Virus record (IMG/VR): IMGVR_UViG_3300036770_006954
Span: 62,001 to 126,000 of that record
Direction: 5' to 3' (one strand)
DNA: 64,000 nucleotides
Source: a virus
Shown: positions 36,830-45,594 of the stretch, piece after piece
How the letters are laid out: every line of letters begins with the position of its first letter
How positions within the stretch are numbered: the stretch's first letter is position 1
Made by a program: the position numbers and the translations under genes
Notes under the pieces: model-generated
The model's input: the letters and a program-made list of their open reading frames with translations, nothing else
The model's database searches: none
What the model was told of the DNA's origin: nothing

Positions 36830-37575
36830 TGTTAGAAACATTAACGGCAAATACCGAAGATGTTTCATCAAAAAAGAGGGGTAGAAAGGCAACTACCACC
36901 AATTATTTTGATGTCCGAGAGGAGGAGGCTGTAAAGGCCTTCCTCTTGGCAGAAACTTATGAGGAAAGAAATAAGATTTATAATGAATTCTTGAGAGACC
37001 CTTTGGATAAGATGATTTCATCGATTATTCGAAGGTATAAATTATATCGTAAGGATATGGATTTCAGGGAAATCCATGTAGATACTCATTCATTTTTAAT
37101 AACGAAGGTTGATAAGTTTCAACCCGCAAAAAATAAAAAGGCGTATTCCTATTTCGGTACAATTTGTAAAAATTATTTGATGGGTCAAATCATCAAAGAC
37201 CAAAAAGATATGAATAGAAAAGTCTCATATGAAGACATCTCACTTTCATTGGAACAAAGACCTGATATGATTTATACTATTGATTCGGACCAACTTGATA
37301 TGGAGGTCGTAATCAAAAAATATTTGAGTGATTTGAAAGAATTCATTAATTCTGAATCTTTATCTGACAACGAAGTTAAATTGGGATATGCCTTAATAGA
37401 CCTATTCGAAAACTACGAAAGTATTTTTTCAAGTACGGACAATAACAAATTCAATAAAAACATCATTCTTTTATCTCTTAGAGAGATGACAAATCTATCA
37501 ACAAAAGAGATAAGAAATTCGATGAAAAAGTTCAAAAAATTGTATACAGTCCTACAAACTAAGATGAAATATTAA
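36829..37575 (+). CDS. late transcription sigma factor, gp55-like
   Basis: 248 aa. Region-2-type helices (about 85-130) contain KAYSYFGTICKNYLMGQIIK, the pattern seen in T4 gp55-type late sigma factors and close relatives: a Tyr/Phe-rich core-binding and melting helix followed by a Lys/Arg-rich helix. The first 30 residues are a basic lead and the last 80 are helical with charged surface. In T4 gp55 directs host RNA polymerase to TATAAATA late promoters with sliding-clamp help. Here the window's repeated TATTTAT motif is the candidate target. The ATG overlaps the upstream stop by one base. Confidence 0.78.
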   Translation: MLETLTANTEDVSSKKRGRKATTTNYFDVREEEAVKAFLLAETYEERNKIYNEFLRDPLDKMISSIIRRYKLYRKDMDFREIHVDTHSFLITKVDKFQPAKNKKAYSYFGTICKNYLMGQIIKDQKDMNRKVSYEDISLSLEQRPDMIYTIDSDQLDMEVVIKKYLSDLKEFINSESLSDNEVKLGYALIDLFENYESIFSSTDNNKFNKNIILLSLREMTNLSTKEIRNSMKKFKKLYTVLQTKMKY

Positions 37576-37609
37576 CTTTTCGTTTTTTTGTGTGATATTA
37601 TACTTAATA

Positions 37610-37617
37610 CTATTTAT
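37610..37617 (+). promoter_or_regulatory. TATTTAT-type candidate late promoter
   Basis: Sense CTATTTAT four bases before the ATG at 37622. Its position inside a longer in-frame 5' extension is the reason for choosing the later start. Confidence 0.5.
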
Positions 37618-37621
37618 AAGT

Positions 37622-37987
37622 ATGCCAAGACCGCAACGAAAAGAAATTAAATTTTCCAAGGACTCAATTTTGTCTTTGATGCAAGAAATCTACAATGAAC
37701 TTGTAGAACAAAGAAACACTGCCATTAGGATTCAAAATAAAATGATATCTATGATGAAGGATGCCGAGGATATGAAAGAAATCGGTCCTGTGTTAGAAAA
37801 ACAACAAAAAATTATTAATGATTGTGTTGAGAAAAAAATTAGTTTATCTCGACTACAAAGTTCGATTTGGGAAAAAACTACCAATCAAGAGGAATCGTTT
37901 ACACTTTCAGATATGGATGATGATTTGTTTGAAAAACTTTTGGAAAAAGATTCTGATGTTTCGGACGAACCAACATATCGAATGTAA
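37622..37987 (+). CDS. hypothetical coiled-coil protein
   Basis: 121 aa. The frame is open from an earlier ATG at 37592, but those ten extra codons would translate the CTATTTAT motif, so the start at MPRPQRKEIKF is preferred. Residues 20-100 are one long helix with heptad spacing; the last 20 are acidic. It could be a small tail or baseplate assembly factor. It is followed after 5 bases by a large baseplate-type gene. No family recognised. Confidence 0.6.
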   Translation: MPRPQRKEIKFSKDSILSLMQEIYNELVEQRNTAIRIQNKMISMMKDAEDMKEIGPVLEKQQKIINDCVEKKISLSRLQSSIWEKTTNQEESFTLSDMDDDLFEKLLEKDSDVSDEPTYRM

Positions 37988-37992
37988 TATCT

Positions 37993-40149
37993 ATGCCAAT
38001 ATTTAATAATCAATCTATAGACATCTCAAGTGGGTTCGAAAGTATCTCATCAAGAATTTCTGCTCTACAAGCATACAATGAAGCACGACAAGGTCAGATT
38101 GAAAGTGATAAAACTCGTGGTGACAGTTTAGCCCGTTCACTAGAAATATTAGCGGGACAAAAGTCATCTGTTGAAGCAAATCAGTCAAGAAACAAAAGAA
38201 ATCAAGAATCAAGTTTTGATAAACTAATTTCATTAATCAATCAAAGCACTTCGGGTTCGACGTTTTCAAGCACCAATAGTCTCATTAGACAAGAACTTTT
38301 GGGATTAGTCTTTAAAATGAAGGATGAAATAAGAAAGATTATTTCAGAAGAAGCTTTCAGAGTTTTGAACTGTGCTCAACAACAAACCTATCAGGGCTAC
38401 CCAACATCACAACTCCAAAATATATCGTCATTTTCACTTCTCCCTCAACAGGATGGAATTTATGTTAAGGTTAGTGAGGTTGATTTCAACAGCTCTTTAA
38501 AAATAAAACCACAAACTCAAATAGGAAAGTTATACTATGAAACCACAGGTATAACTTCTCTATCGGTGTACAACAACTATGCGGGGAGACAACCATTCCC
38601 AATGAATTTTGAGTTAAATGAAAGAATTCAACAACAAAATTCAACCTTCCGCGATGAGTTTTCAGTACCATATAATGGAAGAAGTAGACAAGGAATTTTT
38701 GATATTGAGTACACCACACAAAACGGGGTGGGAGCATCTGGCGATTATTTCCGTGTATTTCTCTTAGATAGGGAACCTAGTCCACCACCAACTACGGGTG
38801 GCACTATAAGTCAATTGATATCATCAGCAAATACTGTTGTTGATGCTTTGGGGGATTACTATCAATCAATAGAAATCTATAACTCAAAAGTTTTTTTGGG
38901 TAACCTTTTGAATTTAGTATCAGGTACTCTTTCACAGTCATTATCAATTCAACAAATTGAAAATCAAAACAGATTTGTTACAATTCTTAATCGAATTATT
39001 GGGAGATGTGAACCTGGTCAAAGTGAAATAGATGTGTCGGGTGTTGCCAAACTTTCTGAATTAGATATTGATGATGATGAATTTTTTACATTTACAGAAG
39101 TCGAGTTAAATGACATCAACACCGCCTCAGTCAATCAAAAACAAGGAGTAATTGAATTCATAGATTGTGATACAGTTAAACTTCCTGTAAATAATAGTGT
39201 TTTATTACAAGAAGCACAAAATCTTGCAGATAATATAGACAATCTTTCAGTTGAACAACAAGTTGCCGAAATTGATAGAATATTGGACTCAATCACACAG
39301 GAATTCAATCAAACGGGATTCGGGGGGGTATCATTTGATGTCACAAACCCATTCAATCAAAGTTTGTTCAAAAAAATAATATTAGCACTTTTATCCTCAC
39401 TTTTTACCCCGAAAGTGTTGTTACCAATTTTTATATTCAAAGAATATCTTAATAACCAAGTTGTTGGTTTTGCTAATACCCTTATCACCTCAGCGAATAC
39501 AATAATCACTTCAGCAAATACCCTAATTAATTCGGCAAATACAATCAATAATTTAATTGCATCACAAGTTAATAATGGTGTAGATTTTGTCCGACAATAC
39601 AAAAAATTTGTTTTCAATGTTGTCGGTAGGATTATGAATAGATTTTTGGAGCTTCTTTTCAATATGTTAAAGAAAAATCTTTTAAGACTTCTTAGAGAAA
39701 TTTTGAGAGATATTGCTCGTACAAGTAAAGATGCAAGACTTAAAGCAATTAATGCGATATTGGACTATGCCCAACCTTTGATACAAGGGTTTCTCAATTA
39801 CAGAGAATGTAAGTCTTTGATTCAACAGATTCAAAGGCTTCTCTCACTTCTTAGAGGAACACCACGAACTCCACCATCAGGTATTGGATTGTCCCTTTTG
39901 GCGTTATCAGATTTTTTACCAGGTATAAGTCCTGAAAGAGGTGTCTTAAACACCATCGAATACATGGAGGCTTATGGTTTGAAAGTGGGACCATTACCTG
40001 ATGGTTCACCAAACAGAATAATAAGATTTACAACGGCAATACAAAAGGGGGGATATGACGAATTTATTCAAAATGGTAAAGTAAGTGGGGGTGCGTTTGT
40101 ACCACCACTAACGGGAGGGATAGTTAAAATATTTGCTAAAGGATTTTGA
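37993..40149 (+). CDS. large baseplate or tail structural protein
   Basis: 718 aa. The N-terminal 100 residues are helical with Gln/Ser-rich surface. A strand-rich middle (150-290) is followed by an acidic region (about 340-440) and a conserved-looking hydrophobic stretch near 456-485 (IILALLSSLFTPKVLLPIFIF). After it come three imperfect repeats of the type NTLITSANTIIT, then long amphipathic helices. No enzymatic motif. The hydrophobic segment is unusual for a baseplate subunit and might contact the membrane on infection. Placed in the module by neighbours. Confidence 0.7.
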   Translation: MPIFNNQSIDISSGFESISSRISALQAYNEARQGQIESDKTRGDSLARSLEILAGQKSSVEANQSRNKRNQESSFDKLISLINQSTSGSTFSSTNSLIRQELLGLVFKMKDEIRKIISEEAFRVLNCAQQQTYQGYPTSQLQNISSFSLLPQQDGIYVKVSEVDFNSSLKIKPQTQIGKLYYETTGITSLSVYNNYAGRQPFPMNFELNERIQQQNSTFRDEFSVPYNGRSRQGIFDIEYTTQNGVGASGDYFRVFLLDREPSPPPTTGGTISQLISSANTVVDALGDYYQSIEIYNSKVFLGNLLNLVSGTLSQSLSIQQIENQNRFVTILNRIIGRCEPGQSEIDVSGVAKLSELDIDDDEFFTFTEVELNDINTASVNQKQGVIEFIDCDTVKLPVNNSVLLQEAQNLADNIDNLSVEQQVAEIDRILDSITQEFNQTGFGGVSFDVTNPFNQSLFKKIILALLSSLFTPKVLLPIFIFKEYLNNQVVGFANTLITSANTIITSANTLINSANTINNLIASQVNNGVDFVRQYKKFVFNVVGRIMNRFLELLFNMLKKNLLRLLREILRDIARTSKDARLKAINAILDYAQPLIQGFLNYRECKSLIQQIQRLLSLLRGTPRTPPSGIGLSLLALSDFLPGISPERGVLNTIEYMEAYGLKVGPLPDGSPNRIIRFTTAIQKGGYDEFIQNGKVSGGAFVPPLTGGIVKIFAKGF

Positions 40150-40150
40150 T

Positions 40151-40360
40151 ATGACACAAGAAGAATTTAAAATTTTAGTAGAGGTTGCAAAAGACTCAAA
40201 AAATGTTCCCAACTCAAAATTGGAACAATCAATGGACCAATTAGCCAACGAATTTGAAGTAACAAAAAACAATATTCTAGGTTTAAGTTTTTACTTAGAC
40301 AAGATTGAAGAATTGTATAACACATTGTTAAAGGAATACCAACAAAGAAATGGCGAGTAG
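40151..40360 (+). CDS. hypothetical small helical protein
   Basis: 69 aa, starting at an ATG one base after the upstream stop; an in-frame TTG 18 bases earlier was rejected because it overlaps the previous gene without benefit. The protein is helical (EEFKILVEVAKDSKN...YNTLLKEYQQRNGE). It overlaps the next baseplate gene by 11 bases. Possible chaperone or small tail subunit. Confidence 0.6.
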   Translation: MTQEEFKILVEVAKDSKNVPNSKLEQSMDQLANEFEVTKNNILGLSFYLDKIEELYNTLLKEYQQRNGE

Positions 40361-41849
40361 AATTTGGTTTTATGCCGTTGTTATCGATAATCAAGACCCT
40401 CTAAACTTGGGTCGTATTAGGGCAAATTTGCTCACAGATGACAATACTGCGATAGGAAAAAGTTATGAAGGATTCGGTCCGAAAGATTATTGGACTGCAA
40501 AAGACCCCTTTGTTTTCAATTCTCTTTTACCACTTTATGTATGGACTGTACCTAAAGTAGACGAACTTATTCAAGTTTACTACCACGAGCCGGAGACCTC
40601 TCAGTTTTTAAATGCGTACTACATTCAAGGACCTTTTAATAGAATCCAAAATATTGTACAAGAAAACTTCAACGAATCCCAAAAATATACAGATATTACT
40701 GGGGTACAAATTATTGGGGCAGAAAATTTAAGAAATCCTGATGGAACTTACAAAAATCCTGACCCTGATGGTGTTTTTCCTGACCCAGGTGATGTTGCGG
40801 TATTAGGTAGGGGTAGTACTGATATCATTTTTAAAGAACACACTACCCTTATTAGAGCTGGAAAATATTCAGGTGAACTCGTAGCTAATAGAGACCCCAA
40901 AGGAAATAAGAACAGGGCGTTTATTCAACTTAGTAAATTCCAAAACAAAACAACAATTGGTGATACTGTAAGACAAGCCGACATAGGGATACAAAACCTT
41001 CAGGTAAATTTCCTTATAGAATACGATATTAATAATCCTGAAAATTCATTTAACCTATTCAACGGTACTGTACGACTATACAAACTCTTACCTAACACTG
41101 CAACAACCTCACAAAATCTTAAAGTAGATTCCGATATAGAACAGTATAAGTTTATCAAAGCATCTCAGAGTTTCAGTTTCTTGAGTTTGGACAATTCTAT
41201 TGCTTTCATTAATCAATTTATTAGTGATTGTAATAGTAAACTTAAAACTCAAACAGGAGTTGTGTTATTCAACGTGTTGGATGAGAAATTTCCGATGTAT
41301 TTCAGACCATCAAATAATTTCTATAACCAAATGAAAACCACATCTCAAAATGTGGTTAAACAAAATCTGACAACGGTATTTTCGAAAGTTAAACTTATAC
41401 CTACCGATAAAATTGGGGGTTATGGACTTATATTCCAACAAGGAAGAGTTGGTGACCCAATTAAAATCACTCCTAAGAGTTTCAGAAAAATCGAGACAAA
41501 CGCACTACCTGAAACCTATAATGCATTTGGGGCACAACACGTCTATCTTCTCTCACAACTTTCTCAAATACCTGGTAAAAGTAAAATCAATTTTGATAAT
41601 AGTCTATATGGAATTGACGAACAAAAGTTTTCGTTAGAAATTGAACCAAATACCTCAAGTATGGTAAGGGGTGAAGAATTACTTCAACTCCTCAATGTAA
41701 TTGTTAGGTTTTTAGTTTCTCACACCCACGGATTCCCAGGAGAACCCCCCATTTCAGTAACAGAGGATGGTTCTAGTGTTGATAATCTCATCAAAGAACT
41801 CAATGACGCATATAATAAAGTTTTGAATCAATATATTCGTTTGAATTGA
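40350..41849 (+). CDS. baseplate hub/spike protein with gp5-like OB fold
   Basis: 499 aa. The N-terminal domain resembles the gp5/VgrG OB-fold: FYAVVIDNQDPLNLGRIRA (7-25) then LPLYVWTVPKVDELIQVYYHE, the two characteristic strands. The middle is a long strand-rich insertion. The C-terminus has FLVSHTHGFPG. No lysozyme motif (as in T4 gp5) is visible. It would sit at the tail tip and help pierce the envelope. The neighbouring 718-aa and 504-aa genes are its likely partners. Confidence 0.78.
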   Translation: MASRIWFYAVVIDNQDPLNLGRIRANLLTDDNTAIGKSYEGFGPKDYWTAKDPFVFNSLLPLYVWTVPKVDELIQVYYHEPETSQFLNAYYIQGPFNRIQNIVQENFNESQKYTDITGVQIIGAENLRNPDGTYKNPDPDGVFPDPGDVAVLGRGSTDIIFKEHTTLIRAGKYSGELVANRDPKGNKNRAFIQLSKFQNKTTIGDTVRQADIGIQNLQVNFLIEYDINNPENSFNLFNGTVRLYKLLPNTATTSQNLKVDSDIEQYKFIKASQSFSFLSLDNSIAFINQFISDCNSKLKTQTGVVLFNVLDEKFPMYFRPSNNFYNQMKTTSQNVVKQNLTTVFSKVKLIPTDKIGGYGLIFQQGRVGDPIKITPKSFRKIETNALPETYNAFGAQHVYLLSQLSQIPGKSKINFDNSLYGIDEQKFSLEIEPNTSSMVRGEELLQLLNVIVRFLVSHTHGFPGEPPISVTEDGSSVDNLIKELNDAYNKVLNQYIRLN

Positions 41850-41856
41850 TATTTAT
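41849..41856 (+). promoter_or_regulatory. TATTTAT-type candidate late promoter
   Basis: Sense ATATTTAT overlapping the last base of the upstream stop codon and ending 14 bases before the ATG at 41871. Confidence 0.5.
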
Positions 41857-41870
41857 AAAGAAAAAGTATA

Positions 41871-43385
41871 ATGTCAATTTATCGGTCGTATTTTAATAGA
41901 AACAATACTTTATTATCAAACCTTTACACCAACACCGCGAGAAATCCCGTGGTACAACTCAATTTTGGTAGTAGTGACCTTGTAGTCCCCAATTTTGGAT
42001 TCACCCGTTTTATATTTGATTTGGACTTAGAGGGTCTTGAAGAAATGATTGCCGATAAAGTTATTTCCACAGGTTGTACCACAGGAATGACACATACCCT
42101 TATGATGACAAATACATCATCGTTCGACGATGAACTCCTTAACACTAATATGAGTGACGGGAGAAAAAGAGCCACATCATTTGATTTAATACTTTTTAGG
42201 ATACCGAAATTTTCAGGGGACACAGGTTCACCACAAATATGGGACGAAGGTGTTGGGTACGATTATAATAATTTTGGAACTACCCAAAATGGACTTGCGG
42301 GAATGCAATCATCATTAGAACAACTAAACAATAAAAGTTTTTCTTTAAGACCATCTAACTGGTACCAAACAACCACCGTAACAAATTGGTCCGAACCAGG
42401 AATCTATAATAATAAAAACTCCCTAACAAGTCTTACAGGACTTAACTACTCATCAATTACAATAGTTGACGAACAAAGATTCGAATTGGGTAACGAAGAT
42501 ATCCAATTTGATATGACCGATGAGATAAACGGAATTTTAGACGGTTCAATCACAGGAGTAACAGGATGGGGTATTGCCTACAAACCCGATATTGAAAACA
42601 TTACAGGTTTAACAGAATCATACTCTGTTGGATTCTTCGGAAAATACACACAAACATTTTATCAACCATACCTTCTCACCAATTACGATGACTTGGTTAA
42701 AGACGACAGAAACCTTTTCCTAAAAAACCAAACAAACAAACTATACTTATATGTCTACCAAAATGGTGACTTTGCCAATTTAGACAATTTACCTGGTGTA
42801 AATATAGAAAACCAAAACGGGGACATTGTACAGGGGGGTAGTGGACTTACTACTTGTCAGGTAACAAAGGGTGTATATGAGGTAACCGTTCCGAATATAT
42901 TTGTGAATCAACCAACCCCGTGTCTATTTTACGATGTTTGGACAGGTCTTACAATCAATGGACAATCGTTACCTAATGTGACAAATCAGTTTGTTCTTCA
43001 AGCCTACAGTGCGGGAATTCAAATAGGTAGTAACTCACAAGAACCAAGTAAATATGGATTCAGTTTCTACGGTATTTTACAAAATGAAAAAATTCTCAAC
43101 ACCGAAATTCGAAAGATTGGGGTCGTGGCTAAGAAACAATGGACTTCTCAACATCAACTGGAGAACATTGACATCTACTATAGAGTTTATGTTAGAGAGG
43201 GGACAACTGAGGTTCAAGTACAGAATTGGACTCCTGTAAACCGTACTCCAAACGAATATTATTTCATATTTGATATGAGAGATAAGATACCGAATGAATA
43301 TTTTGTTGACATCCGTGTTAACACTAGTGGTGAAAAAGATATTTATAAGGACACGATTCAATTCCAAATTGTTAACAAGAAATGA
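41871..43385 (+). CDS. baseplate or tail structural protein
   Basis: 504 aa, strand-rich, Asn/Thr/Gly-rich, with two Cys near residue 65 (STGCTTGMTHTL) and no membrane segment. It has the composition of a tail or baseplate wedge protein. The N-terminus (MSIYRSYFNRNNTLL) and the C-terminal beta region (YYFIFDMRDKIPNEYFVDIRV) are the most distinctive parts. It overlaps the next gene by 4 bases. No named family recognised. Confidence 0.7.
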   Translation: MSIYRSYFNRNNTLLSNLYTNTARNPVVQLNFGSSDLVVPNFGFTRFIFDLDLEGLEEMIADKVISTGCTTGMTHTLMMTNTSSFDDELLNTNMSDGRKRATSFDLILFRIPKFSGDTGSPQIWDEGVGYDYNNFGTTQNGLAGMQSSLEQLNNKSFSLRPSNWYQTTTVTNWSEPGIYNNKNSLTSLTGLNYSSITIVDEQRFELGNEDIQFDMTDEINGILDGSITGVTGWGIAYKPDIENITGLTESYSVGFFGKYTQTFYQPYLLTNYDDLVKDDRNLFLKNQTNKLYLYVYQNGDFANLDNLPGVNIENQNGDIVQGGSGLTTCQVTKGVYEVTVPNIFVNQPTPCLFYDVWTGLTINGQSLPNVTNQFVLQAYSAGIQIGSNSQEPSKYGFSFYGILQNEKILNTEIRKIGVVAKKQWTSQHQLENIDIYYRVYVREGTTEVQVQNWTPVNRTPNEYYFIFDMRDKIPNEYFVDIRVNTSGEKDIYKDTIQFQIVNKK

Positions 43386-43864
43386 AAAAAATTATCAGAC
43401 TAACCGAAACAGATATTAAAAACTTGGTTCTAAGAGCTTTAAAAGAAGCGGAACATGAACATAACCGTTACATGTTTTTCAGCAACTTAGAGCAACTAAA
43501 AAGACAAGCTGAGAGGTTATTAGAACTTGATTCGGATGTAATACACTCAATTTTGGAGAATGGTCACGATTGGGCAGATGACCATATTACCGTTGCAAAA
43601 GAAAACCTTGACCAAGTGTTTGATTTCTTAATGGGTGAAACTCAAGGGATGGATGATGATGAAATGATAATGGTGGATGATGTCACTGTCTTGGAAGGTA
43701 AAAAAAAGACAGGAACAAAATTATGTGCTAGGGGTAAAGCGGCGGCTAAGGCTAAATATGATGTATACCCCTCTGCATATGCCAATGGTTACGCGGTACA
43801 AGTTTGTAAAGGAAAAAAACCAGGTCTTGACGGAAAAAAAAGATGTTCGGGGACCTATTGTTAA
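43382..43864 (+). CDS. small protein with capsid-targeting-like N-terminus and Cys/Lys-rich tail
   Basis: 160 aa. The N-terminus (MKKIIRLTETDIKNLVLRAL) matches the start of the last gene in the window and carries the repeated L-T-E-x-D-[IL]-x-x-[LI]-[VI] pattern. The acidic middle (about 95-110) leads to a C-terminal domain (116-160) with KLCARGKAAAKAKYDVYPSAYA and paired Cys residues, similar to small zinc-ribbon-like domains of large viruses (DUF5872-like). It may be an internal head protein. It overlaps the upstream gene by 4 bases. Confidence 0.65.
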   Translation: MKKIIRLTETDIKNLVLRALKEAEHEHNRYMFFSNLEQLKRQAERLLELDSDVIHSILENGHDWADDHITVAKENLDQVFDFLMGETQGMDDDEMIMVDDVTVLEGKKKTGTKLCARGKAAAKAKYDVYPSAYANGYAVQVCKGKKPGLDGKKRCSGTYC

Positions 43865-43888
43865 TTTGAAAAGTTTGATTTACCTTTG
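43858..43888 (+). promoter_or_regulatory. Bacteroidota-type promoter (TTG-N20-TACCTTTG)
   Basis: TTG at 43858-43860, exactly 20 bases, then TACCTTTG at 43881-43888, a perfect match to the TAnnTTTG element of Bacteroidota vegetative promoters. It would start transcription about 10 bases before the next ATG. Confidence 0.6.
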
Positions 43889-43900
43889 TCGTCAAAGATA

Positions 43901-44308
43901 ATGGTAATGAAAAATCTAAACCACACATTTCGTCGTTTCATTCAAAAACTGGCTTTGAAATTATTTCGGTATTTAAACACCGAACAGGAAAGGTCAATTT
44001 ATGAACGGGACTGCATTGCAGTTTGTAAAAAATTTATTTACGAACCTGATTCAATAATGTTACTAACTCCGATTACAAGTAAAAGATACATTAGAAGTGA
44101 AAACAGTCAAATTTTTATTATTTTAGAATCCCATCGTGTAAAAATTATTAACCATGTGTATGCATATGATGTACTGATGAATGACAGGTCATGGAATCAA
44201 TTAATCAAATTGTTTGACAATGAAGTTGAAAAACGGAGGGAGGATTTTGAAAAACAAATCACAAAAAATATCAAAACTTCACTACAAAAAATTATTTCAG
44301 AAAAATGA
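43901..44308 (+). CDS. hypothetical basic protein
   Basis: 135 aa from the ATG at 43901; a second ATG two codons later is equally possible. A TTG start at 43886 is rejected because it overlaps the promoter element. The first 30 residues are strongly basic and amphipathic (HTFRRFIQKLALKLFRYL). The rest alternates strands and helices. It has its own host-type promoter and may be expressed early. Function unknown. It overlaps the next membrane-protein gene by 4 bases. Confidence 0.6.
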   Translation: MVMKNLNHTFRRFIQKLALKLFRYLNTEQERSIYERDCIAVCKKFIYEPDSIMLLTPITSKRYIRSENSQIFIILESHRVKIINHVYAYDVLMNDRSWNQLIKLFDNEVEKRREDFEKQITKNIKTSLQKIISEK

Positions 44309-44664
44309 AACACCCATTCTATACTCTCTACTATACAGGACTTGCCGTCTTGATTTCCCTGTTACTTTTTGGTGGATTATTTATTTCCAATCTCTCAAAT
44401 ATTGTTGACCTTATACCAAAAGAGAATAAACCTAAGGTTCAATCAAATGTGGTAATAAATCCTATGGTGTTAGAAACAACAACACCTAAATCATTTGTTG
44501 AGTTGAATAGTCCCAAAGTAGAAAAAAAAAGGAAAACTGAAACTGAAAAACCAAAATTAGACACTGAGGATACTAATAGTATTCACAATAACATGAATAA
44601 TGAAACACCTAATACTGTAAACAACTTAGATACTACGCAAAAGAGAGGAGATACTACCCTATAG
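44305..44664 (+). CDS. small membrane-anchored protein
   Basis: 119 aa. One hydrophobic segment (about 9-33, TGLAVLISLLLFGGLFISNL) after a short N-terminus, followed by a long hydrophilic Lys/Thr/Asn-rich tail. It could be a type II inner-membrane protein of unknown function. Host envelope modification, lysis or superinfection roles are all possible and none is supported by motifs. Its stop overlaps the converging gene by 11 bases. Confidence 0.65.
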   Translation: MKHPFYTLYYTGLAVLISLLLFGGLFISNLSNIVDLIPKENKPKVQSNVVINPMVLETTTPKSFVELNSPKVEKKRKTETEKPKLDTEDTNSIHNNMNNETPNTVNNLDTTQKRGDTTL

Positions 44665-45277
44665 ATTCCTTGAGTACTTTTTGAATTAAATCTCTCAATC
44701 CCTCATTCTTTTTCTTTGATTTGTAAGAGGTCATAGTTGGTTTATTACCCTTACCAACTTTGGGCTCCTTTTTTTCTGCTCGTCTTTTTTGCGCACAAGC
44801 GGCTTTTTTTTCAGAGTCTGACATTTTAGCCGCAACTCCTGCCGCTCGGCATTTCGGGTAACCTTTTGATTCACCTTCAGGTCGACCACAAGGTGGATGC
44901 CCACCACCTTCTTTTTTTCTACATATATTAACCCATGGACCTTTGGGTTGTTTACTCCCTTTAGGTTTTTTTTTGGTACCAAACCAAACCGCCAAATCTT
45001 CCTTTAAAATGTCCTCTTTAAAAATTTTCTTTCTCATATTTTCAACTTTCTTAACATTTGTTTTAGTTTGTTTTTCATCTTTGGCAATTTGTTGTTTTGT
45101 TTTTTTTATCTCACCATCATATGAATCAAATGCAGTTTCATTATTAACATAACCTGAAACTTTTTCAGTATAAGGTCTGAGCTGTTCATCCTTCCAAACT
45201 CGTGGGGTAATATTTAATTTTCCTTTAAAAACACCATCACTTGATGATGTGGTACTCTCGTTGATTTTTCTTTTCAT
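44654..45277 (-). CDS. Lys-rich DUF5872-like protein
   Basis: 207 aa, highly basic. Residues 100-155 carry a Cys-containing segment (WVNICRKKEGGGHPPCGR, then GYPKCRAAG) like small zinc-ribbon domains in large viruses. The final 15 residues (LRDLIQKVLKESIG) match the amphipathic pattern seen at the N-termini of other proteins of this phage. The reading frame converges on the membrane-protein gene, overlapping by 11 bases. A nucleic-acid-binding or internal head protein is plausible. Confidence 0.65.
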   Translation of the reverse strand: MKRKINESTTSSSDGVFKGKLNITPRVWKDEQLRPYTEKVSGYVNNETAFDSYDGEIKKTKQQIAKDEKQTKTNVKKVENMRKKIFKEDILKEDLAVWFGTKKKPKGSKQPKGPWVNICRKKEGGGHPPCGRPEGESKGYPKCRAAGVAAKMSDSEKKAACAQKRRAEKKEPKVGKGNKPTMTSYKSKKKNEGLRDLIQKVLKESIG

Positions 45278-45291
45278 AACCCTATATTTTA

Positions 45292-45299
45292 ATAAATAT
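45292..45299 (-). promoter_or_regulatory. TATTTAT-type candidate late promoter
   Basis: Minus-strand ATATTTAT 14 bases before the ATG at 45277, in a 32-base divergent gap with the plus-strand gene at 45310. Confidence 0.45.
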
Positions 45300-45309
45300 T
45301 TAGTTTTTT

Positions 45310-45552
45310 ATGCAAGATTTGAATTCAACTTCTTTATTTGACAGAATAACCATCCAAAGTTCAAATGATTTCGATAATTTGATAGACACCTTGAATGCTG
45401 AGCAGGCTGATTATATTACTAAGATAGCATTAGAAAAAGCGTTTAATTCGGGTATCTTTAGCTTAAGCGAAAGTGAAATTCTATCCAAATCGCTAAGAAT
45501 TTTAAATGTTACCAAAAATTTACACAGGGAAAATAATATTGACAAAAAATAA
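45310..45552 (+). CDS. hypothetical small protein
   Basis: 80 aa, helical, acidic at first, with no membrane segment or Cys. It starts from a T-rich leader with a partial TATTTAG motif in the short divergent gap, and its stop lies just before the bidirectional terminator facing the capsid gene. No family recognised. Probably expressed alone. Confidence 0.6.
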   Translation: MQDLNSTSLFDRITIQSSNDFDNLIDTLNAEQADYITKIALEKAFNSGIFSLSESEILSKSLRILNVTKNLHRENNIDKK

Positions 45553-45553
45553 A

Positions 45554-45575
45554 AAAGGGGACCGAAGTCCCCTTT
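45554..45575. terminator. bidirectional terminator between the 80-aa gene and the capsid gene
   Basis: Nine-pair stem AAAGGGGAC/GTCCCCTTT with a CGAA loop. It is followed by CTTTTTG on the plus strand and by a run of T on the minus strand, so it ends both converging transcripts. Confidence 0.9.
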
Positions 45576-45594
45576 CTTTTTGTAGTTTGAGATA

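Noticed and set aside
37592-37621. Earlier ATG for the 121-aa coiled-coil gene
   Set aside because: It would translate through the CTATTTAT motif. The ATG at 37622 follows the motif as in other genes.
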